From positions 1 through 36,164 of the forward strand of contig JACOUA010000055.1 in the NCBI GenBank assembly GCA_016178075.1: DNA of 36,164 nt. Direction: 5' to 3'. Position numbers and translations under genes: made by a program. The notes under the pieces were generated by a model, which searched no databases, was not told where the DNA came from, and was given only the letters and a program-made list of their open reading frames with translations. Source of the DNA: Acidobacteriota bacterium. GTDB taxonomy: Bacteria > Acidobacteriota > Vicinamibacteria > Vicinamibacterales > JACQTH01. Of this stretch, positions 18,060 through 26,944 are shown piece after piece. How positions within the stretch are numbered: position 1 is the stretch's first letter; every line of letters begins with the position of its first letter.

Positions 18060-18758
18060 ATGGGACGACCGCCGCGATCGCTCGTGCCCGCAGCCTCGTT
18101 GCCGCTTATGGCCGCACGACGATCAGCCGATGTCCGCCCGAACGCCCGCCGCGCCGAGATCTATCGGACTGCCGCCGCGATTATCTGTGAGCGGGGTTTC
18201 GCGGGGACCTCAGTCAACGAGATCGCTCGCGCGCTGGGCATGACAAAGGCCGGCCTCTACCACTACATCAGCAGCAAGGAGGCGTTACTCTTCGAGATCA
18301 TGAACTTCGGCATGGAGCGCGTCGAGGCCGAAGTCGTCCGGCCCGTGAATGGGGTGCGCGACCCGGCGGATCGCCTTCGCCAGCTTCTGGTCCGTCATGC
18401 CCGGATCGCGACCCGCGCCCGTGGGGCTGTGTCGCTCGTCATGGAGGAGACCCGCGCGCTGCCGCCCCCCCTGCGGAAGAAGATCGTGCAGCGCATGCGC
18501 GCCTACTTCGTTGTGGTCCGCGACACGCTGAAGGAGCTCGAGGCGGCCGGCCAGCTTCAGGACGTCGATCCGACCGTCGCGGCCTTCAGCTTGTTCGGCA
18601 CGATTCACTGGCTGCCCCGATGGTTCCGACCCGGCGGGCGCCTGACGGTCGACGACGCGGCCGACGAGATCGCCAAAGTGGCCTTGCATGGGATCCTGCG
18701 CCCGCGCAGTTCACGGCGGTCCGGCCGGGCGAAGGCGAAGACCCGAAAGTATCGCTAG
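18060..18758 (+). CDS. TetR/AcrR family transcriptional regulator
   Basis: RAEIYRTAAAIICERGFAGTSVNEIARALGMTKAGLYHYISSKEALLFEIM is a classic TetR HTH. Start uncertain (ORF-track GTG 18033, ATG 18060, or a later ATG near 18108). Confidence 0.92.
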   Translation: MGRPPRSLVPAASLPLMAARRSADVRPNARRAEIYRTAAAIICERGFAGTSVNEIARALGMTKAGLYHYISSKEALLFEIMNFGMERVEAEVVRPVNGVRDPADRLRQLLVRHARIATRARGAVSLVMEETRALPPPLRKKIVQRMRAYFVVVRDTLKELEAAGQLQDVDPTVAAFSLFGTIHWLPRWFRPGGRLTVDDAADEIAKVALHGILRPRSSRRSGRAKAKTRKYR

Positions 18759-18768
18759 GTCGAGGAAA

Positions 18769-18842
18769 GGGGCCTTCAGCGTTCTTCCTCGCTCAATCGT
18801 GCGAAGGTTTGGTGGCACCTGATGGCGTTCTGCCGAAAGTAG
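18769..18842 (+). pseudogene. Frameshifted remnant of the 3' end of a SAM methyltransferase gene
   Basis: With one missing nucleotide reads GAFSVLPRSIVRRFG/WHLMAFCRK*, matching the C-terminus GTFNLLPRAIVRRFGWHLMAFCRK* of the 11991-12752 gene. Confidence 0.7.
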
Positions 18843-18868
18843 GCGGGATCGCGTGGGCCGCTGCCGGG

Positions 18869-20197
18869 CTACGATCCTCGGAGCGTTCCCACCAGGATCA
18901 GAAGATCGCGTCCGCGTTCCTCCAGAACGTCCCCGGGCTTGAGGCTCACAGGTCTCAGATCGATCAGGCGCCCATCCTGCCCGTACCTTTGCAGGTCGAC
19001 CGGTCGCTGCACTTTGAGCGTCCAGGGCGGGCGTCCTCCGAACGCGATCGCCACGTAGGTGCCGCCTGGGGACGTGGCGCCGTAGATGCGGTAGGGTCCC
19101 CGGGCGAACGTGGGCTCGCCGAGAAAACCGGTGGCGCTCGTGATCGGGGCATCGGGCCAGTGACCGTTCACGAACGTCCACGCACCTGGATGGGTGGCGA
19201 GCGGCAGCGTCCAGAACACCTGCATGAGATCTTCGCCGGGATACCGTTCCAGCTTGGACCAGAGGCCGCCGTCGGCGTGATAACAGTAGCCGCTCGCGCC
19301 GCCGATCCAGGCCGCGAGCATGGCGCCGAGGGCCCTCACGGGCGAGTCGTCGTAGATCCCCTGCCGCGGGCGGAAGTCGAACCCCATGGGCTCGCCAAGG
19401 ACAATCGGCTTCCGCATCGATTCGGCGAAGGCAATCCCATCGCGGAGCTCCTTGACGTGCTCCCATCCACCATGGCCGTCGTCGCGGCGCGAATGCAGGG
19501 TCACGGCATCGAAGGGAGGACCGGTGACCAGGTGCGTCGCCTCCCCGGAGGCCAGTTCGCCGCTGCGAGGGCTCTCGGCATGGTCGGGCGTGCTGCCAAA
19601 CAGGATGCCCTCGTAGCCTGCCGATCGGATCATCGCCCCGGCCTCGCGAATCTGCTCCGGGCCGAGACCGTTGACATACCACTCGTTCGCGATTTCGATG
19701 ACAACGTTGACATGACGACGCGCATAGACGGCCGCGCGGCGTGCGGTGTCGGCGAACCGGGCCGGTGAGACGCCGGCCAGGCGGTTCCAATCGGCAAAGA
19801 CGGTGAACCAGACGACCAGGTTACGCTCGCGGGCGCGGTTTGCGAGCTCATCCCACGCGCGCCAGTAGCGCTCGGCATCGCTCCACGGCTCCCACGTGGG
19901 CTCCAGCCAGCTCAACATGCCGAACACGCGCACGTAGGTGAAGCCTTCGGCGCGATCCCGGTCGAGCAACTGATCGGCCAGCGTCCAGCGATCGTGATAG
20001 CCGTGCCACGCCAGCGCGAACTCGCTCCGGCCGAACGCCGGCCAGACCCGACCGTCGGCTGCCACCAGCCGGGCACCTTCGACGCGGATGGGGAAGGCGA
20101 ACGTCGGCCGCGCGCCGGGTTCCGCGGCGCGCCCCGGGGATCCCTGAAGCGCCAGGCACGACAGGATCACGCAAACGACACGAGCCGTGCGGGTCAT
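18869..20197 (-). CDS. Secreted cellulase-family (GH5-like) glycoside hydrolase-like protein
   Basis: Start MTRTARVVCVILSCLALQGSPGRAAEP (signal peptide); FTYVRVFGMLSWLEPTWEPWSDAERYWRAWDELANRARERNLVVWFTVF and IEIANEWYVNG resemble a TIM-barrel hydrolase with an NE(W) acid/base motif. The 5' extension in the ORF track to 20599 is not needed. Confidence 0.7.
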   Translation of the reverse strand: MTRTARVVCVILSCLALQGSPGRAAEPGARPTFAFPIRVEGARLVAADGRVWPAFGRSEFALAWHGYHDRWTLADQLLDRDRAEGFTYVRVFGMLSWLEPTWEPWSDAERYWRAWDELANRARERNLVVWFTVFADWNRLAGVSPARFADTARRAAVYARRHVNVVIEIANEWYVNGLGPEQIREAGAMIRSAGYEGILFGSTPDHAESPRSGELASGEATHLVTGPPFDAVTLHSRRDDGHGGWEHVKELRDGIAFAESMRKPIVLGEPMGFDFRPRQGIYDDSPVRALGAMLAAWIGGASGYCYHADGGLWSKLERYPGEDLMQVFWTLPLATHPGAWTFVNGHWPDAPITSATGFLGEPTFARGPYRIYGATSPGGTYVAIAFGGRPPWTLKVQRPVDLQRYGQDGRLIDLRPVSLKPGDVLEERGRDLLILVGTLRGS

Positions 20198-20298
20198 CGT
20201 TGAGGCACCCTGGCGTAGCTGCCACATCTTCACTGCGAGATCGCTCTCTCTTTTTTGACGTTGCCGGTTGGAGAAGGTCGGCCCCGAAGCCGATCGGC

Positions 20299-21450
20299 TC
20301 ACACAGATGAGGCGGAGGCGGGCACCAGGTCCCGTCCCTTCCGTCGCTCGTTCGAGGCCCGCAGCAGGAACTTCACGTACGGCACGACCTGCTTGATGGC
20401 GGCGACGTTCATCTGGCAAGGGCTCAGACAGGTCGGGCATTGATGATCGCGGACCCAGCGACGGTGGTCCTGGCTCGCCGTTCGGAAGTAGATCTCGGCG
20501 GCGTCCTCGTCCCGGACGTTGCCCATCACGTCGCTGTTCTCGCAGAAGAACAGGCCCCCGTCCGGATTCAGCATCACCCCCTGCGACTGGAACGGACACG
20601 GCGCGAGGCGGTGATAGCCGTTCGCGATCATGTCGGCGTAGTGCATGTAGATGTAGTTCTGGCCGTCGAGCAGCGGGTCCATCCGGATGCGCTCGAGGAA
20701 GAACTGCCGCGCGTGCTCCTCATCGGGCCCGATCGGCTTGCACGTGTCCTTCAGATCGCCGTTGCCCAGCATCGGGTCGGTGAACCGGACCATGTTGAAG
20801 ACGATGTCGAGCCGCTCCTTCTTCGCCCACGTCAGCAGGTTCTCCGCGTCGTCGAGATTGCGCGTGAAGAGCGTCGAGGAGATGCCGAAGTTGAAGCGGA
20901 AACGCGCCTGGAGCGCCTTCATGGCGCTGATGGTCTTGTTCGCCTTTTCGAACCCGCGCCGCACGTGGCGGATGCTGTCGTGCAGCTCGCCGACGCCGTC
21001 GATCGAGAGCCTCACGCTGTAGATCACGTCGCGTGCGTGGCACAGCTCGGCCATCTGCGTGAGCATCGGGATTGCGCGGTGTGGCGTCAGGCCCGTCGTG
21101 GTGATGCCGATCTTCCTCAGTCGCGGGAACCGGTCGAGCATGATGCGGCAGATGTCGACCAGGTCGTTTCGGGTGGTCGGCTCGCCCCCCGAGATCGCGG
21201 CGTTCTCGACGTTCTTCCACAGGCTCGAGGAGAAGGCGCGATCGATGTCGTCGAGCGACATGTCCGCTTTCCGATCGCCCCGCTTCCAGTTGTTGCACAT
21301 CTCGCAGCGGGCGTCGCAGACGAACGTGCAGTGGAAGATGAGGACCGTCGGGTGGATCGCCTTGAACTGCGCGACGTACGCGTTGGCGAGATCGCGCGGG
21401 GCGGAGAGCGCGGCCTTGGCAAGATACTTCGCCGCGTACACCTGGGCCAT
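20299..21450 (-). CDS. Radical SAM protein with SPASM-like C-terminal cluster domain
   Basis: HCTFVCDARCEMCNNWK (CX3CX2C), AAISGGEPTTRNDLVDICRI; C-terminal CPFQSQGVMLNPDGGLFFCENSDVMGNV...CPTCLSPCQMN. Confidence 0.92.
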   Translation of the reverse strand: MAQVYAAKYLAKAALSAPRDLANAYVAQFKAIHPTVLIFHCTFVCDARCEMCNNWKRGDRKADMSLDDIDRAFSSSLWKNVENAAISGGEPTTRNDLVDICRIMLDRFPRLRKIGITTTGLTPHRAIPMLTQMAELCHARDVIYSVRLSIDGVGELHDSIRHVRRGFEKANKTISAMKALQARFRFNFGISSTLFTRNLDDAENLLTWAKKERLDIVFNMVRFTDPMLGNGDLKDTCKPIGPDEEHARQFFLERIRMDPLLDGQNYIYMHYADMIANGYHRLAPCPFQSQGVMLNPDGGLFFCENSDVMGNVRDEDAAEIYFRTASQDHRRWVRDHQCPTCLSPCQMNVAAIKQVVPYVKFLLRASNERRKGRDLVPASASSV

Positions 21451-21463
21451 ATGTCCTTGGATT

Positions 21464-23587
21464 CTAGGAGCTTTTGGCAGATGAGTAAAGCGAATGACCG
21501 CGCGACGCAGCGCGCGGGAACAGCACGGAGTAGATGGTCACGGATCGATTGCGAAACACCGGCCGGAACCATTGCGGCGCGGCGTCGAGCAGGCTCTCGA
21601 GCCGGGGATACGTGTCCCGCTCGGCGGGCGCGACCACCAGGTAGTCGATCGCGAGCGCCCGTGCCTCCATCCATATCGTGCGGCTGTCGTCGTCGCGATA
21701 GATGTCGCGAATCTCTGAGCTGGCGTCCTGATACTTGCGCAACGGAATCATCGAGATCGGCAGTCCCGCGACCATCCGTCGTTCGGCGAATGCCGGGATG
21801 TACGCCCATGTCTCAGGATCCCGAACGCTTGGCTCGATCTGGACCAGAGCATTGGTCGGCGTGGTTTGTCTGATCCACTTGAGCGCCTCGAGCTCATCCG
21901 GGGTCAGGATGACGGTCCAGTGGAAGCCAGGGGCCATCCGGCGGTTGGAGGTGTCCTGTGTGTTGTACAGGTCGATCGCCGTGGTGGGGAGGGCGGCAAG
22001 CGCGACGAGCGCACCGATGCACGTTGTCAGCAGGCGTGCCCGAGGCCCTTTCGCCCAGAGATCCTGGAGCGCAAAGCCCACGAGCGGGGCAAGGGCCATG
22101 AACAGAAGGTGCCCCGCTCGCCAGCCCACGTACACATGCTGGTGATCGCGGACGTCGACGAAGAAGTAGAAGATGGCGCTCACCAGCATCATCGCACCCG
22201 CGACAGCTAGGCTGCCTGCACGGCGGCGGGCGGCGAGATACGCCCCAGCCGCGGCGCCCAACAGCATCGGCCCGAAGCTCAAGAAGATGACCGTGGGGAC
22301 CGCGTGTGCGGCGGTCGGATTGAGTCGGCCGACAGCCACGAGAGATCCGCCCGATCGGTCGACGTAGTGCAGTGCGTTCGATACCCAAACGGCGATGGCG
22401 ATCGGAATCGCTCCCATCAGGCCGGCGACAGCAAGGCGGTTCCACCTTCTTCCGGGTAGTAAGCTGACGAGCTGGCACAGCGCGATCACGGCGGCGATCA
22501 TGACGGCCAGGAACGAGCTCAAGAGCAAGCCGATCGCGAGCAGCCCCCCCGCGACCAGATTGACCGAGGGTCGAGCTGGGTCTCTGGCGTCGAGCAGCAC
22601 CAGCAGCGCTGACAGACTGAGTCCCCAGGCGGTCGCATGGTGCGGCTGATAGAGCAGCAGGCGTTGCAGGCCGTCAATCGGCATGCCGCCGAAGATCCAG
22701 CGGCTGACGGCGTCGATATTGAGGTTCGTGACGAGATGCAGAGGCGCGTTCAACCACCACAGCGCCACGAGCTGTTGTAGGCCTTCGAAGCTCGAAAAGA
22801 GCACCGCGCTCGTGCAGGCGATCGCCGCTGCGGCCGGCTTTTCGACGAAGTGCCGGACAAAAAAGTAGAAGAACGCCATGAACGCCAGGTCGAGCATCAG
22901 CGCGTTCGTCAGCAGGATCTGTTCTGTCGACGCGCGGTGTTGCGCCTGTCGATATTCGATCGCGGAGAGCAGATCGGGGAGCCAGTAGTAATGAAGCCGA
23001 TCGCGGCGCATGAACGGGTTGCGCGGCGGGACGTCCCCTTTGCTGACCTCCGCGACGACCGCCATCGCCCAGACAAAATCGGCGGTGAAGTACGCGCGAT
23101 AGGCCTTGCCTTCCGGTCGCATCTCACCGACGCGCGCGTATGGACGCCCGACGACGAGGGGAACGACGGCGAGGACGAGGAGCACGGGCAGGAGATCGCG
23201 TCGATCGAACGACGGAAGGTCCAGCGCGCCGGCGAGGCGTGAGGCGGGGATCGCGAGCAGTACGGCGCCGAGCGGCGCCAACGCGAGAACCGCCGCGCTC
23301 CGGACGCCGATCGTCCAGAGCGCGAGCAGCACGAGGCTCGTCGTCGCGAATCCCCACACGGGACCCACGAGCAGAGACGCGCCGGAGGTGCCGCGTTGCG
23401 CCCCGTACAAACGGCGCGCGATAATGACGCCGGGCAGCATCGCCCACGCCATCACGGCCACGAGCGCGAGCCCAACCTTGAGAGGCGCGATGGCGACGAG
23501 ACAGATCGCGATGGAGCCGCCGAGCGTCAGCGAGACGATGGTCGCGTATCGAGTAACGAAGCTTCGCCTCAAACTGACGCGTGACAC
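21464..23587 (-). CDS. Large polytopic membrane protein, probable glycosyltransferase-like
   Basis: 707 aa with many TM segments and a long soluble C-terminal tail; HYYWLPDLLSAIEY and late-loop features typical of C-type membrane glycosyltransferases. GTG start. Confidence 0.65.
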   Translation of the reverse strand: MSRVSLRRSFVTRYATIVSLTLGGSIAICLVAIAPLKVGLALVAVMAWAMLPGVIIARRLYGAQRGTSGASLLVGPVWGFATTSLVLLALWTIGVRSAAVLALAPLGAVLLAIPASRLAGALDLPSFDRRDLLPVLLVLAVVPLVVGRPYARVGEMRPEGKAYRAYFTADFVWAMAVVAEVSKGDVPPRNPFMRRDRLHYYWLPDLLSAIEYRQAQHRASTEQILLTNALMLDLAFMAFFYFFVRHFVEKPAAAAIACTSAVLFSSFEGLQQLVALWWLNAPLHLVTNLNIDAVSRWIFGGMPIDGLQRLLLYQPHHATAWGLSLSALLVLLDARDPARPSVNLVAGGLLAIGLLLSSFLAVMIAAVIALCQLVSLLPGRRWNRLAVAGLMGAIPIAIAVWVSNALHYVDRSGGSLVAVGRLNPTAAHAVPTVIFLSFGPMLLGAAAGAYLAARRRAGSLAVAGAMMLVSAIFYFFVDVRDHQHVYVGWRAGHLLFMALAPLVGFALQDLWAKGPRARLLTTCIGALVALAALPTTAIDLYNTQDTSNRRMAPGFHWTVILTPDELEALKWIRQTTPTNALVQIEPSVRDPETWAYIPAFAERRMVAGLPISMIPLRKYQDASSEIRDIYRDDDSRTIWMEARALAIDYLVVAPAERDTYPRLESLLDAAPQWFRPVFRNRSVTIYSVLFPRAASRGHSLYSSAKSS

Positions 23588-23662
23588 CGAAGCCTCGGGT
23601 CGCGAAGCTTCTTTACTAGTTGCGCGCCGCGGATGCGGCCGCGCCTAAGCCGGGCTTCCACG

Positions 23663-23745
23663 CCAACGCGGCTGCCGCGTTGGGGACCCCGGGCTTGCAC
23701 GGCGAAGTTGACTCGTTCGTACGCGTTTTAGCCGTGCAAGCACGG
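23663..23745. repeat. Cluster of two palindromes in divergent intergenic region
   Basis: CCAACGCGGC-T-GCCGCGTTGG (23663-23683) perfect; CCGGGCTTGCACGGC (23689-23703) / GCCGTGCAAGCACGG (23731-23745) pairs 14 of 15. Confidence 0.6.
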
Positions 23746-23781
23746 CTGGCGAAAGGTCGTTTCGACGGAACCGCGATTATC

Positions 23782-24816
23782 GTGACGCGACTTCTGAAAG
23801 TCAAACGGACCCACCTGTTGTTCGCGGCCCTCAACCTGATCCTCCCCATCGTGATCGTTGAGGCCTGGATAGTGGTGATGCTGGCGAGCCCACGGCTCGT
23901 CGCCGCGTCGCCGCCACCGATTCGCCAATTTGTGCAGAAAGTGTATCGGCACTTCAACCGCTCACTCATCCAGTTCGAGCCACGATGCGCGCGCTACGAT
24001 CCCGAGCTTGCTTACACCCTCCGCCCCGGCTCGTGCGTCTTTGGCAATGTCGAGTTCTCCAACGAATACCGAATCAACCGTGCCGGCGTGCGAGACGACG
24101 AGGCCTCGCTCGAGGCCCCAGACGTCATCGTGCTGGGTGATTCCCAGGCGATGGGGTGGGGCGTCGACCGGCCGGCGACCTTCGCGAAGAGGCTGGAACG
24201 GAAGAGCGGACTGAAGGTCTTGAACGCGGCTGTGTCATCGTACGGCACGGTCCGGGAGATGGAGCTGCTCGAGCGGCTGGACACGTCGCACCTGCGGTTC
24301 CTCGTGGTGCAGTACTCCGACAACGATCTGGCGGAGAACCGGACGTTTGCGCAGAACGACGGCCGGCTGCCGATGATGAGTCAGGGGGACTACGAGCGTG
24401 CCGTTCAGTACTATGCGTCGCAGCGCGGCTACTATCCGGGGAAATACATCTACCGGCTTCTCCTCAAGGGACTGCGCCTCGAGGAGCCGGAGCCCGATCA
24501 GTTCAGGATGGAGCCGATCGCGCCGCTCGGAGAAGCCGAGCTGTTCATCACCGCCATCACGCGCCGGCAGGCATCGCTCGATAACGTCCAGCTCATCGTC
24601 CTCGAGGTGAACGAGAAGCTGGACTCGCCGCGCCAGTTCATCGCCGCAGTGGCTGAAAGAAAGAGCCGAACGTCGAATCCGTTCGTGCGAGCACTGATTA
24701 CGATCGACACCGCGCGGTTTCTCACCCCACGCGACTTCTACGTCCTCGACGATCATTTGAATGTGCACGGGCACGAGGCCGTCGCCGACGCGCTGCTGGC
24801 TGTGATCAAGAGGTAG
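23782..24816 (+). CDS. SGNH/GDSL-hydrolase-like membrane-anchored protein
   Basis: Likely GTG start (VTRLLKVKRTHLLFAALNLILPIVIVEAWIVVML); ELAYTLRPGSCVFGNVEFSNEYRINRAGVRDDEASLEAPDVIVLGDSQAMGWGV; C-terminal DDHLNVHGHEAVADALL (catalytic DxxH-like). The ORF-track start at 23620 runs through palindromes. Confidence 0.75.
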   Translation: MTRLLKVKRTHLLFAALNLILPIVIVEAWIVVMLASPRLVAASPPPIRQFVQKVYRHFNRSLIQFEPRCARYDPELAYTLRPGSCVFGNVEFSNEYRINRAGVRDDEASLEAPDVIVLGDSQAMGWGVDRPATFAKRLERKSGLKVLNAAVSSYGTVREMELLERLDTSHLRFLVVQYSDNDLAENRTFAQNDGRLPMMSQGDYERAVQYYASQRGYYPGKYIYRLLLKGLRLEEPEPDQFRMEPIAPLGEAELFITAITRRQASLDNVQLIVLEVNEKLDSPRQFIAAVAERKSRTSNPFVRALITIDTARFLTPRDFYVLDDHLNVHGHEAVADALLAVIKR

Positions 24817-25738
24817 TCTTCGTCCGAAGATACAACCAGGCGCCCGGAAGATTCGCCACGATCCCCGTCACGATAATGAGCGTTGAGAGCGCAAATGACA
24901 CCGCGTCCGGCACGCCCTGCGGACGGAGCAGCCAGACGATCACGCCCTGTGGCAGCCCAAAACCGCTGATGGAAATCGGGATGAGCAGCATCAGGAGCCC
25001 GATCGGCATGAAGACCAGGTAATAGGTGAAGGGGACGTCGAGGCCCAGGCCCCGGCCGAGCGCGTAGGCTTGAAGAACCCGCAGGACCTGAACCGCTACC
25101 GACAGCAGCAGCACCGCGCTCAAAATGCCTCGGCGTCCGCGATATCGCCCGAGCGCGTCGAACAACCGCACGAGCCGGCCGCCATGGGGGGTCCCATGCC
25201 AGCTCGATGGCAGGGCGAGCGTCAGGATGCGGTCGGCCCAGAAGACTCCAGCCGCCCCGAGCCCGACCAGCATGGCCAGCACCACCGTCGTCTGCTGGAG
25301 TTCAGAATCGATCTGGCGCGTCCAGACGACGATCCCGATCGTGCCCAGCAGCACAATCGACAGCATGCCGAGCACGCGGTCGACCGCGACGGAGGCGATC
25401 GACTCGCTGCGCGGCGTAACGTCCCGCGTGAGGCTCAGGGCGCGCAGCGCGTCGGCGCCGACGCCGGCGGGCAGGAAGCTTCCCACGAACGAGCTGACCA
25501 GGTAGACGCGAGAGGCCGAAGCGGTCGAGACGACGGCGCCGCTGGCCCGCAGGAGCAGGATCCACCGCCAGATCATGATGAAGCGATCGACAGCGAGAAG
25601 CGCCAGGACAACCAGAGCTGCGCGTTGATCGAGACGCAGCATGGCCGCCCACGTGTCCCGCAGGTCGATGCGCGCGAGGAGATAGATGAGGATGGCGGCC
25701 GTCAGAGCCGCACGGAGGATCGAGGAGAAGTGGCGCAT
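24806..25738 (-). CDS. Lysylphosphatidylglycerol synthase TM-region (flippase-like, UPF0104) family protein, copy 1
   Basis: SSFVGSFLPAGVGADALRALSLTR...VAVDRVLGMLSIVLLG...LLIPISISGFGLPQGVIVWLL; start MRHFSSILRAALTAAILIYLLARIDL. Confidence 0.87.
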   Translation of the reverse strand: MRHFSSILRAALTAAILIYLLARIDLRDTWAAMLRLDQRAALVVLALLAVDRFIMIWRWILLLRASGAVVSTASASRVYLVSSFVGSFLPAGVGADALRALSLTRDVTPRSESIASVAVDRVLGMLSIVLLGTIGIVVWTRQIDSELQQTTVVLAMLVGLGAAGVFWADRILTLALPSSWHGTPHGGRLVRLFDALGRYRGRRGILSAVLLLSVAVQVLRVLQAYALGRGLGLDVPFTYYLVFMPIGLLMLLIPISISGFGLPQGVIVWLLRPQGVPDAVSFALSTLIIVTGIVANLPGAWLYLRTKTTS

Positions 25739-25792
25739 TTGAGGATGTGGTGATTTATCTCCAATCGCCAAATCCCAAATGCTCAGAGTTAT

Positions 25793-26701
25793 TTAGAACC
25801 TTCCCCTGCCGGTCCAGCGGCCGATCGTGTTGCCGGCGGCGGTGCTGGCAGTCTTGTCATCCCAGCCGGCGCCCGGGTTGGGTCCGCAGTGCCCGGTGAT
25901 GATGTCGATGATGTAGACGTCCGTGCTGCCCTCGTCCGGACCCGGTCCGAAGTGGTAGTCGATGACATCCAGTGACGGGTCACCCACGTTGCCGCGCTTC
26001 CAGTTGTAGCCCCACCGCGTGTCGATCTCCCGCAGGCGATCCACGACACGATCCATGAACTCCCAGGTGCCGCCGGTCTCCTGACAGGAGTTCCCGAGCG
26101 CTCTGGGGTACTGATCTGCGACTTCCCGGATGATGTGCTGCATTTGCGGCAGCGGCAGCCGCTGTCCGGGAGGAGGATCCGGCGTCCGTGATTCCGGCGG
26201 CTTCGGCGGAACCGGCGGCGGCGGCGGAGGCGGCGGCGGTGGAGGAGCCGACGTCGAGAAATCGGTGGTTCGTGAGAAGGTGCCGATGCCCCCATCGAAC
26301 TCCGGGCGCGCGCGCCAGCGATAAAGCGTGCCGTACTTCAGGTCAGGAACCTCCACGCTCGTCCGCCCGCCGCTCCCTTGGGGGACGCGGTACGTGTTCA
26401 GGATGTCGTTGCCTTCATAGAACTCGAAGAGGTACGTGAAGCTCGCGCTCACGTACTGGCCGGTTGAGTTCTGGATCTCGAGCGTGGTCGACAGCGAATC
26501 GATCGTTGCGCCGTGCGCCGGCGACATGTTCACCGGCGTCGTGGCCTTCAACGTGCTGCCGTCGGCATTTGCCGGCGCGTTCGTGCCGGCCCCAACGGTG
26601 GCCTCCGGTCCGACGAGTTCACGAGAGGTGTTGCTGCACCCCACTGCCAGGGCGAGCGCCACGCACGCCCCAATCAGGGGAAGCCTGATCCGTTCAAGCA
26701 T
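25793..26701 (-). CDS. Lipoprotein with FN3-like domain, Pro-rich linker and uncharacterised C-terminal domain (paralog 1)
   Basis: MLERIRLPLIGACVALALAVGCSN (lipobox LAVGC); PPPPPPPPPPPVPPKPPESRTPDPPPGQRLPLP linker; C-terminal 116 aa (25796-26143) shared with 27795-29369. Confidence 0.85.
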   Translation of the reverse strand: MLERIRLPLIGACVALALAVGCSNTSRELVGPEATVGAGTNAPANADGSTLKATTPVNMSPAHGATIDSLSTTLEIQNSTGQYVSASFTYLFEFYEGNDILNTYRVPQGSGGRTSVEVPDLKYGTLYRWRARPEFDGGIGTFSRTTDFSTSAPPPPPPPPPPPVPPKPPESRTPDPPPGQRLPLPQMQHIIREVADQYPRALGNSCQETGGTWEFMDRVVDRLREIDTRWGYNWKRGNVGDPSLDVIDYHFGPGPDEGSTDVYIIDIITGHCGPNPGAGWDDKTASTAAGNTIGRWTGRGRF

Positions 26702-26796
26702 TCGAAAGTTCTCCAGTGTTCGGGGTTCTCGAGCGGAGACCGGTCCGCGTCGAGCGCGGCTATCATACCATCGCCGTGCCGTTTTTCGGCCTCATG

Positions 26797-26830
26797 CATA
26801 CGCGGGTAGTGACCCACTACCCATACGCGG
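26797..26830. repeat. 9-bp direct repeats CATACGCGG flanking the palindrome GGGTAGTG-ACC-CACTACCC
   Basis: CATACGCGG at 26797-26805 and 26822-26830; inverted arms 26804-26811 and 26815-26822; lies between divergent lipoprotein and barrel genes. Confidence 0.6.
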
Positions 26831-26944
26831 AGAATCACGCCGGGTGCGCCCTCGAGTCCGGGACCGCGCGTCTGGGCCATTGAAGGCTTTGTGATAGCAT
26901 GCTGCCGCTTTCCGCGGTTTCCCTCTCGCGACCAGGACCCATAC

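Noticed and set aside
20198-20599. 5' extension of the 576-aa glycoside-hydrolase-like ORF
   Set aside because: Overlaps the radical SAM gene out of frame; the signal peptide starts at 20197.
20440-21873. 477-aa plus-strand ORF
   Set aside because: Antisense to the radical SAM and membrane-protein genes; no domain signal.
26205-26255. GGCGGC-rich tract resembling a tandem repeat
   Set aside because: It encodes the poly-proline linker of the lipoprotein; coding constraint explains it.
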